This document shows, in pieces, positions 9,041 through 22,465 of a stretch of DNA of 64,000 nucleotides. The notes under the pieces are model-generated. The model worked only from the letters and a program-made list of their open reading frames with translations. It searched no databases and was not told where the DNA came from. Position 1 is the first letter of the stretch; each line of letters starts with the position of its first letter. Source of the stretch: Melastoma dodecandrum (lineage: Eukaryota; Streptophyta; Magnoliopsida; Myrtales; Melastomataceae); assembly GCA_029817715.1 (NCBI GenBank), contig JARUPY010000471.1:3596001-3660000 (forward strand), given 5' to 3'. Both the position numbers and the translations under genes were made by a program.

Positions 9041-12000
9041 TACGTGTACGTACCGTTAGTCGCTTCCCGGTGGGTGTCTTTTTCCTCTGTCTCCAATGTT
9101 AATCTGCATCTCTTGTTACATTGAATTCAGTACATTATTAATAAGAACAGCACTCTGAACGTGCACGCTCCCCTATGCGGAGGGGAGATAATTTTAAGGG
9201 AGAGGATAGGACTTAGTCTTAGCAGAGTGCTTTCAAGTGTGGACAAAGAAAGGATCGAAACTTTCTAAAACGAAACCCAAAAACGATGAGGAAAGACAAG
9301 AACAAGTGAACAAAAGAATTGGCTGCAAATCAACACAAGAGGACGAAATAACAGCCCCCCATCATCATCATCATCCAGCCAGGACTGAGTTCCTCTGCTA
9401 ATGAAGAGATACTGCGGGGATGGATTTAAATGTGTCCGGATAGGATAGGGAGCGAATCCTAAGACGATTTTCTTCTTTAATAAGGAGGAGGTTTTATCAA
9501 CAGGTTGAATGTGATGTGGACCCCCCTGAAAACAAACACCCTAAAATTGCAAATCATACCTATCAGAAAGGATGATCACAGAAACGATATGCCCCCCCAC
9601 CTTATCAGGATCAAACCAAAACACACAAACACAGGGAAACTGCAAGAAATCCAACCCCTCCACCCAAAGACCCTTTCCGAATTGGATCATCCCTTCTGAC
9701 ATCCCCCCCCACCCACCCATCATTATTCTGTCCTTTTGCTTTTTTTTTTAACATTATTATGAGTCCCTGTTACTTCCTCCCCAGATTCAGACGCCTCGTT
9801 CTTTACCCATTGCTACTCCTCTTCCTAACTATCTGTCCTCCACCTAATAATGGATTCCAGAATTACTTCCATTACAGAAACCGCTTGGGTAAGAAACTTG
9901 AAAAATGACCTTGTGATGATGATGTTGATGAAAGAGGGCCATTATCATGTTTTACACTATATATATCTTGGTCAATGAAATGATGGGCTTCCGAGCTGGA
10001 AGAACCAGAATAAGTGGGGAAGCAGCAGCAGCAGCAGATGCAGATGCAGCACCACCTCCAAGAGGGGAAATCGAGAAAGGGTGAGCCCATTTGAACATCT
10101 AATTGTAAATGATTGTTCATGTCACGTTCTCCTCCTATCCTTTTCCTGGCCATGATTTCATATCATCAGTCCTCCCTCCTGCTCTGCCCTGTTCTCTTCT
10201 CTTCTGCCATATAGAACACTATGGGGGGAAAAAGGAAAGGAATTGAACAACCCAACCCCACTCACAGCAGCAGCAGCAGCAGCAGCCCACCCCCTTTCGA
10301 ACACGTGAATAGGAAAGAAGGAACTTTCTTATCCACTTCACCATTGTACCCGGAAGGGGAAGTAAAAAGGGTGGGGTGATGGAAAAAGGAAATGGAGAAG
10401 GGCCTGAGATGGCATTGGCATTTGCATTTACTATTAGCACAACAACAGCCACAAAACATGCCATGTTGTTCTGTTCCAGAGTAGAGCACGAGTGTGAAAG
10501 AGAGAGAGAGAGAGGGAAGCCCCATTTCTAGGAGTGTGGCTGGCTGGGGGACCCTGCATTTCTTCTGCAATACCAGTCCAAACCCTTTTGGTGAAACATC
10601 TGACCCCACTCCTCCTCCTCCTCCTCCTCCTCTTTTAATGATATTGGTTTTTTTTTTTTACTCCAGAAATGGTTCCATGAAAGTTTTAAAAACAGCCTTT
10701 CCCCTCTGCTCGAGAGCCAAGTGACAAAAACAAACATCAACAAAAACGTGGGTGAAATACAAAAAAAAAAAAAAACACATCAGACCAGCTCCAGGTCCCC
10801 CTTGGGAGTGTGTCAGTCATCCACTCACTCCCCTTGTTTCTAGGGGGGAGGGATGGGATGGGTTCCCGGAGTTGGAGACATTCTAATGACGAGTTGCAGC
10901 TCCAATCCATTTATCAGTTTCATTCATGGTAGTAAGTAGTATTCCTACACCACCTCCCGTCACATGACACACTCCCCCCTCCTCCATTGGAAATTGCAAA
11001 AATAAAACAAGAGATTATTTATAGGCCTTTTGATTTTTAGCTTTTTAAGAGGCGGTAATGACATCAATGACTCCTCTTTTCCTCGTTACTGAAAGAACAA
11101 GTGTTGGCCTGGCTACCAAGTTGACAATAGAAGAAAGAAAGGAAGGGAAGGGGGGAGAAGATCATCATCACAAACAATGAGAGGGCCATGACTGGCCTAG
11201 TCCTACTGCTACTACTTGGTGATGTGGTATTATGATATGTGATGGATGTCTCTGTCTGAGAATTACATTCATCAAACATAACCTTTCTACCAAACTCAGA
11301 AAAACATCGGCCCCCTATCTCTCTATATTATATGTCTGTCTCTCTCTCTCTCTAGCATCATTTCCATGCTTGTTTTGTTTTATTAAGTTGAGAGAGAGAC
11401 TACACGCAAGGGCATCTAATTGGGTGGTTGCCGCCGGGGGTGGTGGGGGGGAAGAGTCTTGCCTGTTACACCACCACCACCACCACCCCCACCTTTAATC
11501 ATATTGTCAAACATTTAGAGCTCAAATAATTTGGGAGTAGGTGGGTAGAGTTTGCTGGGATTCACGCACACATAGAGACAGAAGGTGCCTTTCCTCTTCT
11601 TTTATTTGACATTTTTTTATCATTATTATTATTATTGTTGCCTTAATCTTTCTCTTGCCAAAAAAAAATGCTGCTACTCTTCAAAAACCCCCCCGTGGGA
11701 TAACATCTGCAAAACAATAAAATTGATAAAACAAAGAACAAATGTAAAAGGGGAAGAAGGTTCAAATCAAAACCAACATCTTTCAATGTAATGTTTTTTT
11801 TTTTTTGGGTCAATGAGAACAGTAAGAAGAGGAGGTGAACATAATTTTTTTAGTTAAAGGAGTTATTCTTGATAAGTAAAATATAATTTAAGGTGCTCGG
11901 ACATATTAAATTTCAACCTCGGCAGCAGTAAATGTGGGGGGTAATCAATCAAAATCATCTCTAATCCTTCTTGTTATAATATTTGAATAATTACATAACA

Positions 12001-12757
12001 CCGGAGGATAAGGAGACTGCTTTTTAAAATACAATGTTCCTTGGTAAAATATGATATGGAATTTATGGTAAGGCAAGTGACACGGGGTAAAGGAAATGCC
12101 AAATAGAGGGAAATAAATATAAGGAAAGAATGAGCAACGTTCTTAATTTCTGGAGGGGGGGGAGGGGGGGGGTTACGTAATTTATTATGTATAGATAGTG
12201 ACTGTTTTTTTTTTGTTGTGAATTAAGAGATGGTTGATTTAAGTAGTCAAAATGAAAAAAAAAAAAATACCAAACCGAAAACAATAAATGACAATGTCCC
12301 ATTTTTATACTACATACACAGTAATGAAAATTTTCCCTTTTTTTTATTATTATTATAAAATTGACCCATCCTTCTCTTTCTTCTTCCTCCCTTCTTCTTC
12401 TTCTTCTTCTTCTTTCCATCTCCTTCTTGTTCCTCCATCACAACCCCCACCCACCCACCCAACATATCATTTCTCTCTCTCACTCTCTCTCTCTCTCTCT
12501 CTCTTTCTGTTTGTGTGTGTGTTCTTCTGTATTCATTCGCTGGCATTCATTCCTTGCTTCCTTTTTCCCTTCCTCCATTTCCTTCCAAACCTTCTCCCTC
12601 TCTCATGTCGTTTCTTACCTCTCCCTCAAGGACATTGCTGCTGCTGCTGCTTCCGGACTCACATCAAATTCCTGTCTTTCTGCGCTTTCTTTGGCATTTC
12701 TCTTCCGCCTAGTCATACTGCCTTCCCCCCCCCCCCCACCACCCTTCCTCTCCCAAT
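9041..12757. other. Intergenic region and probable promoter/5' leader of the TTL gene
   Basis: No ORF here has recognisable homology or codon structure. Simple-sequence tracts are frequent: CAG about 10264-10287, CTC about 10612-10632, CAC/CCA about 11470-11490, TTC about 12393-12415, then TC and TG runs about 12473-12522. The pyrimidine-rich tract just before 12758 is typical of a plant 5' leader. Confidence 0.6.
12361..12530 (+). repeat. Pyrimidine-rich microsatellite block upstream of TTL
   Basis: Consecutive (TTC), (TC) and (TG) runs within 170 bp, about 230-400 bp before the TTL start codon. Probably core promoter or 5' UTR. It produces long low-complexity Ser/Leu ORFs that I do not regard as genes. 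Confidence 0.7.
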
Positions 12758-15700
12758 ATGTCCCCTTCCTCCAACCCCCAACTGGGCTACGACTACTTGT
12801 CCGATCGACTTCGCCACTCCCTTTCCTGCGAACCCGACAAGCCCGATTCCCGGGAGCTCGATCTGGGCTCTCCTGTTTCCCCCCTCATGACTCGTCACAA
12901 CGGGGTCAATGTTGCCCCCACGGCCACCACCACCACCACGAGCAGCAGTTCCAGCTCCTCGGGATCCTTTTCCGGCAGGAATGCTCCCTGTCCTGTTGTC
13001 CGAAGACCCGACTCGGGACCAAACAACCACTCGGATGAACTCTCTGGTTCCAGCGACAACAGCCCAACCGCCGGACCTGGGAAAGCCGCCAGGGCATTCG
13101 GTTCTGGGCAGGCGAGATCTGAACCGGGGTCGAACTCGGGCGCTCAAAGTGCCGTTACTTCCCCGCCTTTGAACGTCCTTCCTGCCGGTAACATATGCCC
13201 ATCTGGGAGGGTCCCCAAGAAGGACAAGGATTCTTCCCAGGCTTCTCAGACGGGGAAAGGTTCTAACCAGAACCCTCGCGCCGACGTCTTGGGTTCAGGC
13301 AGGGGCAATTATGGACATGGTAGTATACTGCGCGGAGGAGGCCCAATCAAAGTTAGCGGCAAGGTGGACTCCGCTGTCATGTTGCCGGTTTATTCTCGGC
13401 CAAATATTGTGATCGGCGATTCTGGTAAGAGGGCTGCATCTGGCAGCGCGGTGGATGCAGAGGAAATGAAGAGACTGGGGAATGACCACTACAAGAGGGG
13501 AAATTTCCACCAAGCGCTGGAGTTGTACAATAAGGCCATCGCGATAAATCCCGTGAATGCGGCATACAGGAGCAACAGGGCGGCGGCATTGACAGGTTTG
13601 GGGCGACTGGGAGAGGCAGTGGTGGAGTGTGAGGTTGCAGTGAGGTTGGATCTCAAGTATTGGAGGGCACATCTGAGGTTAGCTTCCCTGTTTCTAAGGT
13701 GAGCCAGATGAATAGGTCAATTCTTTTCCTTTCAGTTATGGATTTTTGAGGCGTTCTCAAGTTCTAGTCTAATAAGTTAAAGTCTGAAAAGCTGGGAAAG
13801 TTACAGTTGTTGGCCTTCCCTAAGCATAGGTGTCTTGTTCTGATCTGGGATCTGTGATGTTATAAGATGAGGCTCACTCGTTTGACTTGTTTGTGCCATA
13901 GTTTTAATAGTGTTAGGCTGCAATGTAGGATCCGTGGCTGCTAAGATGTACTCACGGGCTCTAGTTCATTGCTGCTACTCTGTCCTTTTAGCTGCGCCGT
14001 GTATTGCTTTCTTCTGTTTCTTTTTCTGGGAGTGACCTATGGTCTAGCTCAATGTTGGCTTCATTTTATATTTGGGTGAATGACCAGTGTCATCACATGC
14101 CACGGCAAGGTTATTGAAGAAAAACAAAATTTGCATAGATGTTTGGGTTTTTGTTGTTTGTTGGTGTGCCAAAGGCAGAGAAATCTCAAACACTCTGCCT
14201 CAAATGTCTTCAATCCAATTACCTTTTTTCTCTTGGCAAGTATAATGTGTATTGGTAGGGCTGTGTGTGATCATCTCAGGGTATAATTCTTGCAGATTAG
14301 GACAGTTTGAAAATGCAAAGAGGTGTCTAAGTGTATCGGGGCAACAAGCTGATGCAAATGAGCTGCAGAAGTTACAACTTTTGGAGAACCATCTCGGTAG
14401 ATGTGCTAATGCACGGAAAGTTGGTGACTGGAAATTGGTGTTGAGAGAATGTGATGCTGCCATAACAGCTGGAGCAGACTCTTGTTCTCAGGTACTTTCA
14501 CTCTCTTATCTTTCCGAGTGAATTTTGGAATTTGTGCTTCTGGTTGAAGATGTCTAATTGTGTTCAAATTGAATATGCAGCTTTTTATGTGTCGGGTAGA
14601 GGCACTTCTGAAGCTTCACCAACTTGAAGAAGCTGAGAAAAATTTAAAAAATGTACCCAGAGTTGGACTTTTGAGCGAATCACGTACCTGCGTTCGATTT
14701 TTTGGGATGCTTTCTGAAGCCTACCCACCTTTTGTGCGAGCACAGGTTGAATTGGCCTTAGGAAGGTGAGTTAAATTATTTTAGTTTTGGTCTAAGCATC
14801 TATTTCGTTGGAGAGACGATGAGGATAATAGTGACACGTGTCTTGCAGGTTTGACAGTGCAATTTCGACGGCCGAGAGAGCGGCACAAATTGACCCCCAA
14901 AATTTGGAAGTCTCCGGGCTGCTTAATAACGTAAGGTTGATAGCAAGAGCTCGTGTTCGTGGAAATGATCTCTTCAAGTCGGAGAGGTTCACAGAAGCTT
15001 GCTTGGCCTATGAGGAAGGCCTAAGGCTTGATCCTTCGAATTCTGTTTTGTATTGCAACCGAGCGGCTTGCTGGTTCAAACTTGGTCAGTGGGAACATTC
15101 CATAGAGGACTGCAACCATGCATTACAAGTTCAACCAAATTATACGAAAGCTATTCTTAGAAGGGCTGCCTCCAACAGCAAGGTTATTCCCCTTCTCTTA
15201 ACCGCTATTCCTACTGGTGGGTTTCTTAGGGTGTGAAATGGAAGATTATTTAAACTAATATTGCTCTGCTGTATTTCAGCTAGAAAAATGGGAGGAAGCT
15301 GTAAGAGATTATGAGATTCTGCGGAGGGAAATTCCTGATGATAATGAAGTTGCCGAGGCTCTTTTCCATGCTCAAGTTGCCCTGAAAAAGTCTCTTGGAG
15401 AAGAGATCACTAACATGAAATTTGGCGGCGAGGTGGAGGAAGTGCAGACTCTGGAACAGTTCAAATCTGCTATATCCTTGCAAGGTTGTTGATCTTATCT
15501 TCTTTCACAAATTCTGTGATTGTTTAATGTGCATTCGAGAATTTTATGATCTTTGTCTAATACCTGAATTCATCATACAGGAGTTTCCGTGGTGTACTTT
15601 AAAACTTCTTCGGATTCTCAATGCAAACAGATGTCATCATTTTTGGATTCTCTTTGTGGCCGGTATCCCTCCATTAGTTTTCTCAAGGTGTGTTTTCTTT

Positions 15701-15972
15701 TATCATCTTTTGTAACCGCTATATTTTTATGTCCCGTATTTCATGATGCGGCTAAGGAAGAAAGAACTGCATCTTCTGCATTGTTGTTCCATCACTGACT
15801 AAAATTTTCGTGATCAAAGGCGGATGTTGAGGAGTGCTCGACGATTGCCAGTGCCGAGAACGTGAGAATTGTACCGACTTTCAAGATATACAAAAATGGG
15901 TACCGAGTCAAGGAAATTGTGTGCCCTAGTCGTGACGTCTTGGAACACTCGGTGAGGCATTACAGCTTTTAG
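12758..15972 (+). CDS. TTL: TTL: TPR and thioredoxin-like domain protein, 706 aa
   Basis: TTL proteins are plant scaffolds with tetratricopeptide repeats and a C-terminal thioredoxin fold, linked in Arabidopsis to osmotic stress tolerance and brassinosteroid signalling. Seven exons join in phase: 12758-13698, 14296-14491, 14581-14765, 14849-15182, 15280-15484, 15581-15687 and 15820-15972, all with GT-AG borders, giving 706 residues as in the family. The first 230 or so residues are low-complexity (Ser, Pro, Gly, Thr). TPR units start near [20 protein letters not shown] and recur through [20 protein letters not shown] and [20 protein letters not shown]. The end has [26 protein letters not shown] and [13 protein letters not shown], the thioredoxin fold including its cis-Pro. 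The CGPC site is not kept: the nucleophile Cys is absent, so redox activity is not expected, as is usual for TTLs. The ATG at 12758 gives the family-like [10 protein letters not shown] start. Confidence 0.95.
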
Positions 15973-18793
15973 TGCTAAGATAAGGACCTTTGCATTGCTC
16001 CGCCTTCTCCACCTTTTTTTCCTTCCCTCCTGCCTTTATATAGCCCTATTGTTGAAATCATATTGATGCCATGCGAATGCATTCGAAGCCCTGGAAATAT
16101 TTTCCAGATATTACATAAAATAACCTTTCGCTGGCAGCCATGATAGGATCTGGAGAAGTAGGTTAGTCCCCTATGTGATTTCCATTTAATTCTTTGATTC
16201 CTCATTGCTCTCTGGTTCATCCCCCTTCCCCCCCCCCCCCCCCCCCCCCTTTTCTCATCTTTTGCTTTTCATCCGATCCTGTTTCCTGGATCACTTTCTT
16301 CCGACATTCATGCTAGGCTGGCCTAATATCATATCCCATCCCGATAAAAGCCATGGAATGTGTACAATATGTCAACTCACATTGTATCCGAGTGGGGGAG
16401 CCATTCTTCGGGGTCTTTGCTGGTAGAAGGAGGAGCTACATGTATTTGTACATATGTGATGAAATATATGTGAAGAAAATACCAGAATCCCAGTATGTGA
16501 TGAAAGATTAGGCTGGCGGTCGGAGGGTGGATTAATATGCTATTTACAATTGTTTCGATGTCTTCTTTCTTTTTACCATTCCATTAATAAAAGTTCCAAC
16601 ATTTTTCCCCCTTCATCTTTAGTATGTTGCTGTGCACTTCAATCCTTTGCCTGGAAAGATGAGGTTATGGGTTAGCATAGCACTCTTGATGATGGCTTTT
16701 ATTTTCTGGTAAAATCCGTTGGTTGTAGAAATGGACATCTGATTCTTGGCTGGGATACACTTGCGTAGTTATTTAAAATCTTAGGCGTCCCTAAACGGGA
16801 ATGCCCATGCGATAAACCCATGACCACCAAAACATCGCCTGGTCCCACCTACCGCATTTCGTTAGCATCAAGGTTGAGTGTTAATCGCCTGGACTCCATC
16901 CTTCGATCAGAAAGTGGGCTGTTTTTTGTTTAGAAGAGTAGCGGGTTGATGTGATTACTGATTGAGGACACAGTGTCACGAAACTAACGAAACGGAGACA
17001 ACTCGACATGAAGAATATTAGTTGAAATTCATAATATAAATATAATTCTTACACGCACAATCATGATAATAGAAATTGGGTGAATCCCATTAGTTTTTAG
17101 TATTATGCAAACATCCTCACAACAACTATATCTCAAACCAAATTATATTACGAACCTCTGATTCTCGTTTGTTTGCTAGGAAAAATGTGTGTTTGCTAGT
17201 CAACAGCAGGAAAGGTAGGGGCAGGGAAGAGAGAAGTGTAAACAAGGAAGACGGGTTTATATTCTAAAGAACTCGGGTGGAAGTTGATAAAAAAAAAACA
17301 TTAATTTGGTCGATGATCTCTATTTCTTGATTGTTTTGTCCTCAATGGTGAGAGTAAGTGTGAGGTCACTACTTTTGGTTGTCGGACGGTGCGGCCAGCC
17401 AGTCACAAAAAAGCCTTGATAAGCAAATGCAGGAAGGGTATCTGTACGTTGTCTGCAAGACGAGCACTTACCTTTGTTGAACAGTAACTTGCTTTTTAGA
17501 GAGAGAGAGAGGTCATGTGGGGGTATTCATCACGTTGTTAAGATCGTTCCCTCTTTTTTGTAAGTCCTTTGCAACCACCACATAAAGAGGTGGCCGGCAG
17601 TGATGGAGTTGGACATTTGCTTTCAGATGGGTGGGGTGGGGGGGGGGGGGGGGTATTATCTTAATAGAGCAAAAGGAAGTGTTCTTTCTTTGATAGTTTA
17701 AGTGGTGGATAAATCATTCAATCATTTTCTATTTGATGGGTACCCGTCCTTGTCAATGCTTCCTTAAATTGGTCTGGCCGGCTGGATGTAATATGGCCTA
17801 CAAAAAATGCCCTCATCCTCAACTGGGAATTGATTAGTAGGATAAGGTGGCTGGTCATTTTCACCTATGATCATAATCACCAACCTCATCTTGTTTGGTT
17901 GTTTCCCTGGAGATTGTTCTTCTCGGAAGAATTAGTAACCTGTCTGGCCTCTCAACAGCTCACTGGGATTTTGGGACTGACTCTCTGAAAATTCTAACAA
18001 CGGCCTTTTTTAACCTGTGGCTGTGGCTGTGGATGAAAAACTTGGAAATGGAAACTTAGCCGTTGCTGTTGCAGAGGCAGCAGTAAATGCAACTCCTCTT
18101 TATGATGAATCAAGCATTTGATCGTTGCATATCCATCCATCCATCCACCCACCATCACTCCTTTTCTCTGCACATCAATGACATGTTAAAAACACCTTTT
18201 CTTTTCCCAAACTCACTCCCTCCATGTCTCTCATTGTCCTTGCTTTGGACCACCAAAAGTGGAAAGAAGAAAAAAGAACACAAACTCTCAGCAGTGCAAA
18301 TCTCCCCACTTTTGATGGGTCAACATATGATGACCGTTCTCACACCCTTGACATGAGATAAAAATCGAACCCACAATTGCGACGGCACGGCGGGTTGCAA
18401 GTTGCTCACTCGACTACACGGGAGGAATTCCCTGTTTCATCACATGCAGGTTATATGGCACCTAATCCTACGGCCGCAAGCATTGTTCTTAAGAGATGTC
18501 GGGGTGGGGACAGCAATCAGTTCGAAGGCAGGGGAGACCCCCCCTCTCAATTGTATGAACTATCTAGAGTCCACATCTGTCGTTTCCTTTTGTGATTCCC
18601 CCGGAAAATTGAGGCAGGGCATTGATAAGCAGGTGTCGTCTCATGCCCCGCTAGCATACATTTGTGTCCATTCCTTGGCTGCAGGGGTTGGATTCGGAAA
18701 TCAGAATATGAAGTAATCGGAAAAATGACAAAAAGAAAACGACTTCAGTAAAAGGTCCTCAATGGAGCCAGACAATATTCGGGCTTTAAGATC
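15973..18793. other. Intergenic region between TTL and the UBC-like fragment
   Basis: The first few hundred bases should be the TTL 3' UTR. I see a 22-base C run at 16228-16249 and a 16-base G run at 17638-17653, but no gene, RNA or mobile element that I can support. Confidence 0.5.
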
Positions 18794-19141
18794 TTAGATA
18801 CCTGTTTCGAAGGCTTCAGCCTCATTGGTCTTCCACTGCTTGGTAGTGTTCTCCGAGAGAGGATTATCGGGGTTAGGAGCGCTCAGGAGAGCTTGAATAC
18901 TGATGAGTTTGTGGTGGTTAATAATGCAAGCCAATATCAGGCAAAGAGATAAGGCATACATGCCCAATTACCTCAGAAGTACAGTCCTTATTTGAAGTGC
19001 GGGGCTCTTTCAAAATGTCAAAAGGCATATTCGACCAAGCTAAGGTAACAATGGAAAATCAACCCATCAGAGACTTATAAAAGTTCGCCACGTGTAGGGT
19101 AACTGAAACATGTTACCTTGTCGATGTTAGGATGATATCCC
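18794..19141 (-). pseudogene. UBC13-type ubiquitin-conjugating enzyme (UBC35/36) fragment
   Basis: UBC13-type E2 enzymes build K63-linked ubiquitin chains with a UEV partner. Reading minus: YHPNIDK with a GT donor (about 19135-19115), then after an intron LGRIC and LDILK (about 19039-19005), then an in-phase SPALQIRTVLLS-like stretch, and after a second intron [32 protein letters not shown] and TAA at 18796-18794. The family ends EAVETAKEWTRLYASG, so the tail is replaced. An extra T in the ICLDILK codons (about 19011-19030) shifts frame and about 14 bases are missing before SPALQ. The N-terminal half with the catalytic Cys context is absent upstream. Remaining introns show a genomic duplication, not a retrocopy. 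Confidence 0.82.
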
Positions 19142-19436
19142 ACAGAAGTAGATAATTTACATGGAGACAGAAACACAAACTATTTTTTAAGAAAAACCAT
19201 ATCATCAGTAGGATAAGAATGACCCAGAAAGAGAAAGAGCAGTGTGGCATAACAATTTTTGAGGCCAGTCAGTCAACAAACTAAAAAGCCTGCAGAAACG
19301 TCAAAAGCAATTACACCAAAAACTCTTCTTCCTCTCTCTCCATTCCTCAGTATCTCAAACTACACGGACTCCAAATATTTCCTTCAAGTCCAGAAATAGA
19401 TCCCATTAGCAATTAGAGTATGAGTAGAGTCGGAGA

Positions 19437-22400
19437 TCATCGTCCTATTCTTTGAAGCAACTTGTACATGCCGAAAACATTCTTCTCGTGCCATAAATGC
19501 GGGATGAAGAATGACCGGTAAAAAGACGGCGAGAGTTCCCTGTCCAAGTAAGGCAGTGCTGCGATTACCTGAGACCAAAATGAATTTGCCATCATTGGGA
19601 CGAACATTCGATGATAGAAATCCAAGCATAATTCTCTGAATGATACGACAACTGATGTATTGGCTCTCCATTACCTCCCACTTAGATAAATCATTCCCTC
19701 TAGTAGGGTAAGGGCGGCTCAGCTGCAGCTCGACCAGAAACGTGCAAGCATCCAAGTCATGCAGCTGCAGAAGTTTATTGACAGGTCAAAAATCAAGAGT
19801 CTTAAAAGGGAAATTAGGTAGCTTACAGGAATTGCAGAGGAGAAAGGCCATAATGTTAATATCGTTACGTATTGTTCTTCTGATGCCTTGTTTCTGTTGT
19901 TGAAAAACGACGGCGCAGTTGAAGTCCCCCCAAGGGTAGAATTAAAGGGCATGGGTAACAGACCATCGAACCCATCATCAATCCACCTAACCTCTCCAAC
20001 AAAGTCCGGAACAAAAAATGAAGAGGGGAATCGGTGCCATTCGCTTCCAACGCAAAGCACGGAACCTGCAGTGACAAATCATGAAAGATATAACAGAGAG
20101 AGAAAGGAAAAAACGATAGCACCATGAAAAATATTTGCAAGCAAGTCAGCCAATTAAATGGAAGATCTGCCATTGACCAGATAGGAAATTCCATTTTTAT
20201 ATTCCCCAAGTCCCAAGAATGAAGCTGAAAAAAAAATGTCGAGAAGAGTGCTGGAACATATAGTTCTTCAAGTAGCATTTCTAAGCAGTGATGATCGCTT
20301 TCTCAATTAATCATATTACCCAACTTCACAGATTAAATGAGGAAAGAAGGTCCTACCATGTCCTACTTCATCATGGTGTTCTAGAATCTTGTACACCTCT
20401 ATGGGAGCCCCATATCCATGGATCAATGAGAATGTTCGCGAGTGAGAGACACCTAATATAATGGAAAGGACAATGGGCCGGACAAATTTAGCTACCTGCA
20501 TGGAAAATAGAAACAAAGTCATTGAGAAACAAAGCTAAAGACTCTACAAGAGCATACCTGGGTTAAACAGAAACTTACATTGGCAGCAAGGTCTTTGACA
20601 GTTGTTTTATATTCAGATTCAAAAAGACTGGGAAAGCTATCAATGACAGCTGAGGCAGCAACACAGATGAGCGGGTATACAGGATAGAGGAATCTGCTGT
20701 CCAACATCATTAAAAGGATCCATCATTCACAAACCATGCAGAGAATTCCAAAACCAACATTAGGAAAGGGAACTTCACCTTTCTTCCTTATGTGGCTGTA
20801 AAGACATAAAGCAAATCCATATATACAAGGGTGAGACAACAACTAGCAGCTCAGGAGAAAATCTTTTCCTGTAAAGAGGAAAGATAACCGGGAAAAGCAG
20901 TGCAAGTACAAAACAAAGGTTGAAGTTGTTAAATCCGTTCCGAAAATAGAACAACGGCCCCTCAGTCCCATACATATGGCTCTCACCACCTCCTGCGACA
21001 TTGTAGAGCAACAGGTTGAACACAGAAGATACCCATCGACCATAGTACTGATGGTCCACCAGGAGGGAGAGGGCCTGAGAATAAAGAATTGATCCCATTA
21101 TAATCTGCCTCAGCACAAGCAGCCAAACATGCCAACATACAGCTAGCTGTGCCCTAAATGATTAATGCATCATACACACCCACAAAAATATCGTGCTCAT
21201 TAAGTGAAAAACATATATATTTTTTATCATTGTCAAATCTTCCAACTTGAGCATGTGATTTGAAATGACTCACAAGAAGAACCAATGAAGTGAGTGCCCC
21301 AGAGAGGAAAACTTTCTTGAAATTTCTCGACAGAGAGTAGATTGTCACAGGAAGAAAAGCCAAGACAGAGAATGGCCAGCCAAGGATCACGCCAACAGTA
21401 GCAACTGATACTGCCAATCCATGCTTTTTGAGAAGAAATAATCCAGACGCGAGAGACATTGCATACATTGAGAATGAACTGGGCAGAAAGCCTGCGAAAG
21501 AATGTAAAGCACCTTACTTGGTACATTTGTGGGGGGAAATTTAACAAATAGTTGCAGCCATGGTATCCCAAAATAGCATTGACAGAGTCAAAAGGTAAAG
21601 GAACAGGGTATAAAAGGGGCACTCACTTGTGCTAGCGAAAAAGCAGCCACTGGTCAAGCAAAGTGTTGCCAGAGCATAAGAAGCTATACGATTCCCATAC
21701 TTCCTGGATAAGGCTACCACCAGAACAGCATCGGCAACTACGGAGAGAAGCCCCAGAAAGAATCTAACTGCGTAGAAGACTCTAACCTGTTTGAGGAGCA
21801 AATTCAAAATCAAACAAGATGAGCAAAACCAAAGAAAAAAAAGAGTGACTTTGGGTGAGGCAAACACATCTGGAAGAATAATTGTAACATCTGAGCAAGA
21901 GTCATACTTTCTCTTCGCCGAACAACAAGGAAGCTGGCAAACCGACCAAATTGTGGAAGATTAGGTACAAGTAAGATCTAAGAGCAAACTCGGAGCTGCA
22001 AGATTGGTGAAAGCAAAGATATTCAGAAAACAAAATTCAAAGCAAAACTATGCTTTGAACTTTCGAGTTAGTCGACAGCCACAACAGAGCCCTAGAACCG
22101 ATGAAGCTACTATCACAATGACCTCACCGTGCACAATGCCAACAAAAGGGAAGATTTTTGCAACTGGGTTATCCACCATACCTATATTCCCAAGTCTGGA
22201 AACCAGTTTTGTAGAGAAGGAAGTGAAGGGGCTCCCAGTAATTGAAGACCTCGTCGCAGTCGTGGATGATGTTAGAGGTGGCGCTCATGTACCTCAGCAT
22301 CCCGAGAGCCAACAGGGGTATGAACCAAGCCAACCCTTTTCCCTTATCATCTCCGTCTCCCCCTCCCGATCGCCTCGGCTTGTCCACCTTCGTGTACGAC

Positions 22401-22465
22401 GACGGAGACGAGGAAGACGAATCTGACGGCAAGACCCGCCTCTGTCGCGTCGTGAGTTGAGCCAT
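19437..22465 (-). CDS. ALG9: ALG9 alpha-1,2-mannosyltransferase, 572 aa
   Basis: ALG9 (GT22) adds alpha-1,2-mannose from dolichyl-P-mannose to the lipid-linked oligosaccharide in the ER lumen, in N-glycan precursor assembly. Ten exons join in phase: 22465-22182, 21995-21908, 21786-21627, 21491-21274, 21074-20779, 20693-20579, 20495-20357, 20065-19869, 19764-19675 and 19568-19437, giving 572 residues against about 570 in Arabidopsis. Residues 55-75 hold the GT22 luminal-loop motif DCDEVFNYWEP. Hydrophobic helices follow (FYAVRFFLGLLSVVADAVLV, LGWPFSVLAFLPVTIYSL, LLVVVSPLYIWICFMSLQP), plus GGGESHMYGTEGPLFYFRNG and the C-terminal YRSFFIPHLWHEKNVFGMY. I chose ATG 22465 (MAQLTTRQRR) because the family begins with a similar TRQRR segment. 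The frame is open upstream, but only with a non-ATG codon. Nothing is damaged. Confidence 0.96.

Noticed and set aside
12288..13147. Long ORFs on both strands overlapping the TTL leader and first exon
   Set aside because: They are low-complexity Ser/Leu/Arg readings of TC and GC tracts. The TTL frame is the one with conserved TPR sequence and phased introns.
16228..16249. Homopolymer runs (also 17638-17653, 25060-25088)
   Set aside because: Length is likely unstable in sequencing and no feature depends on them.
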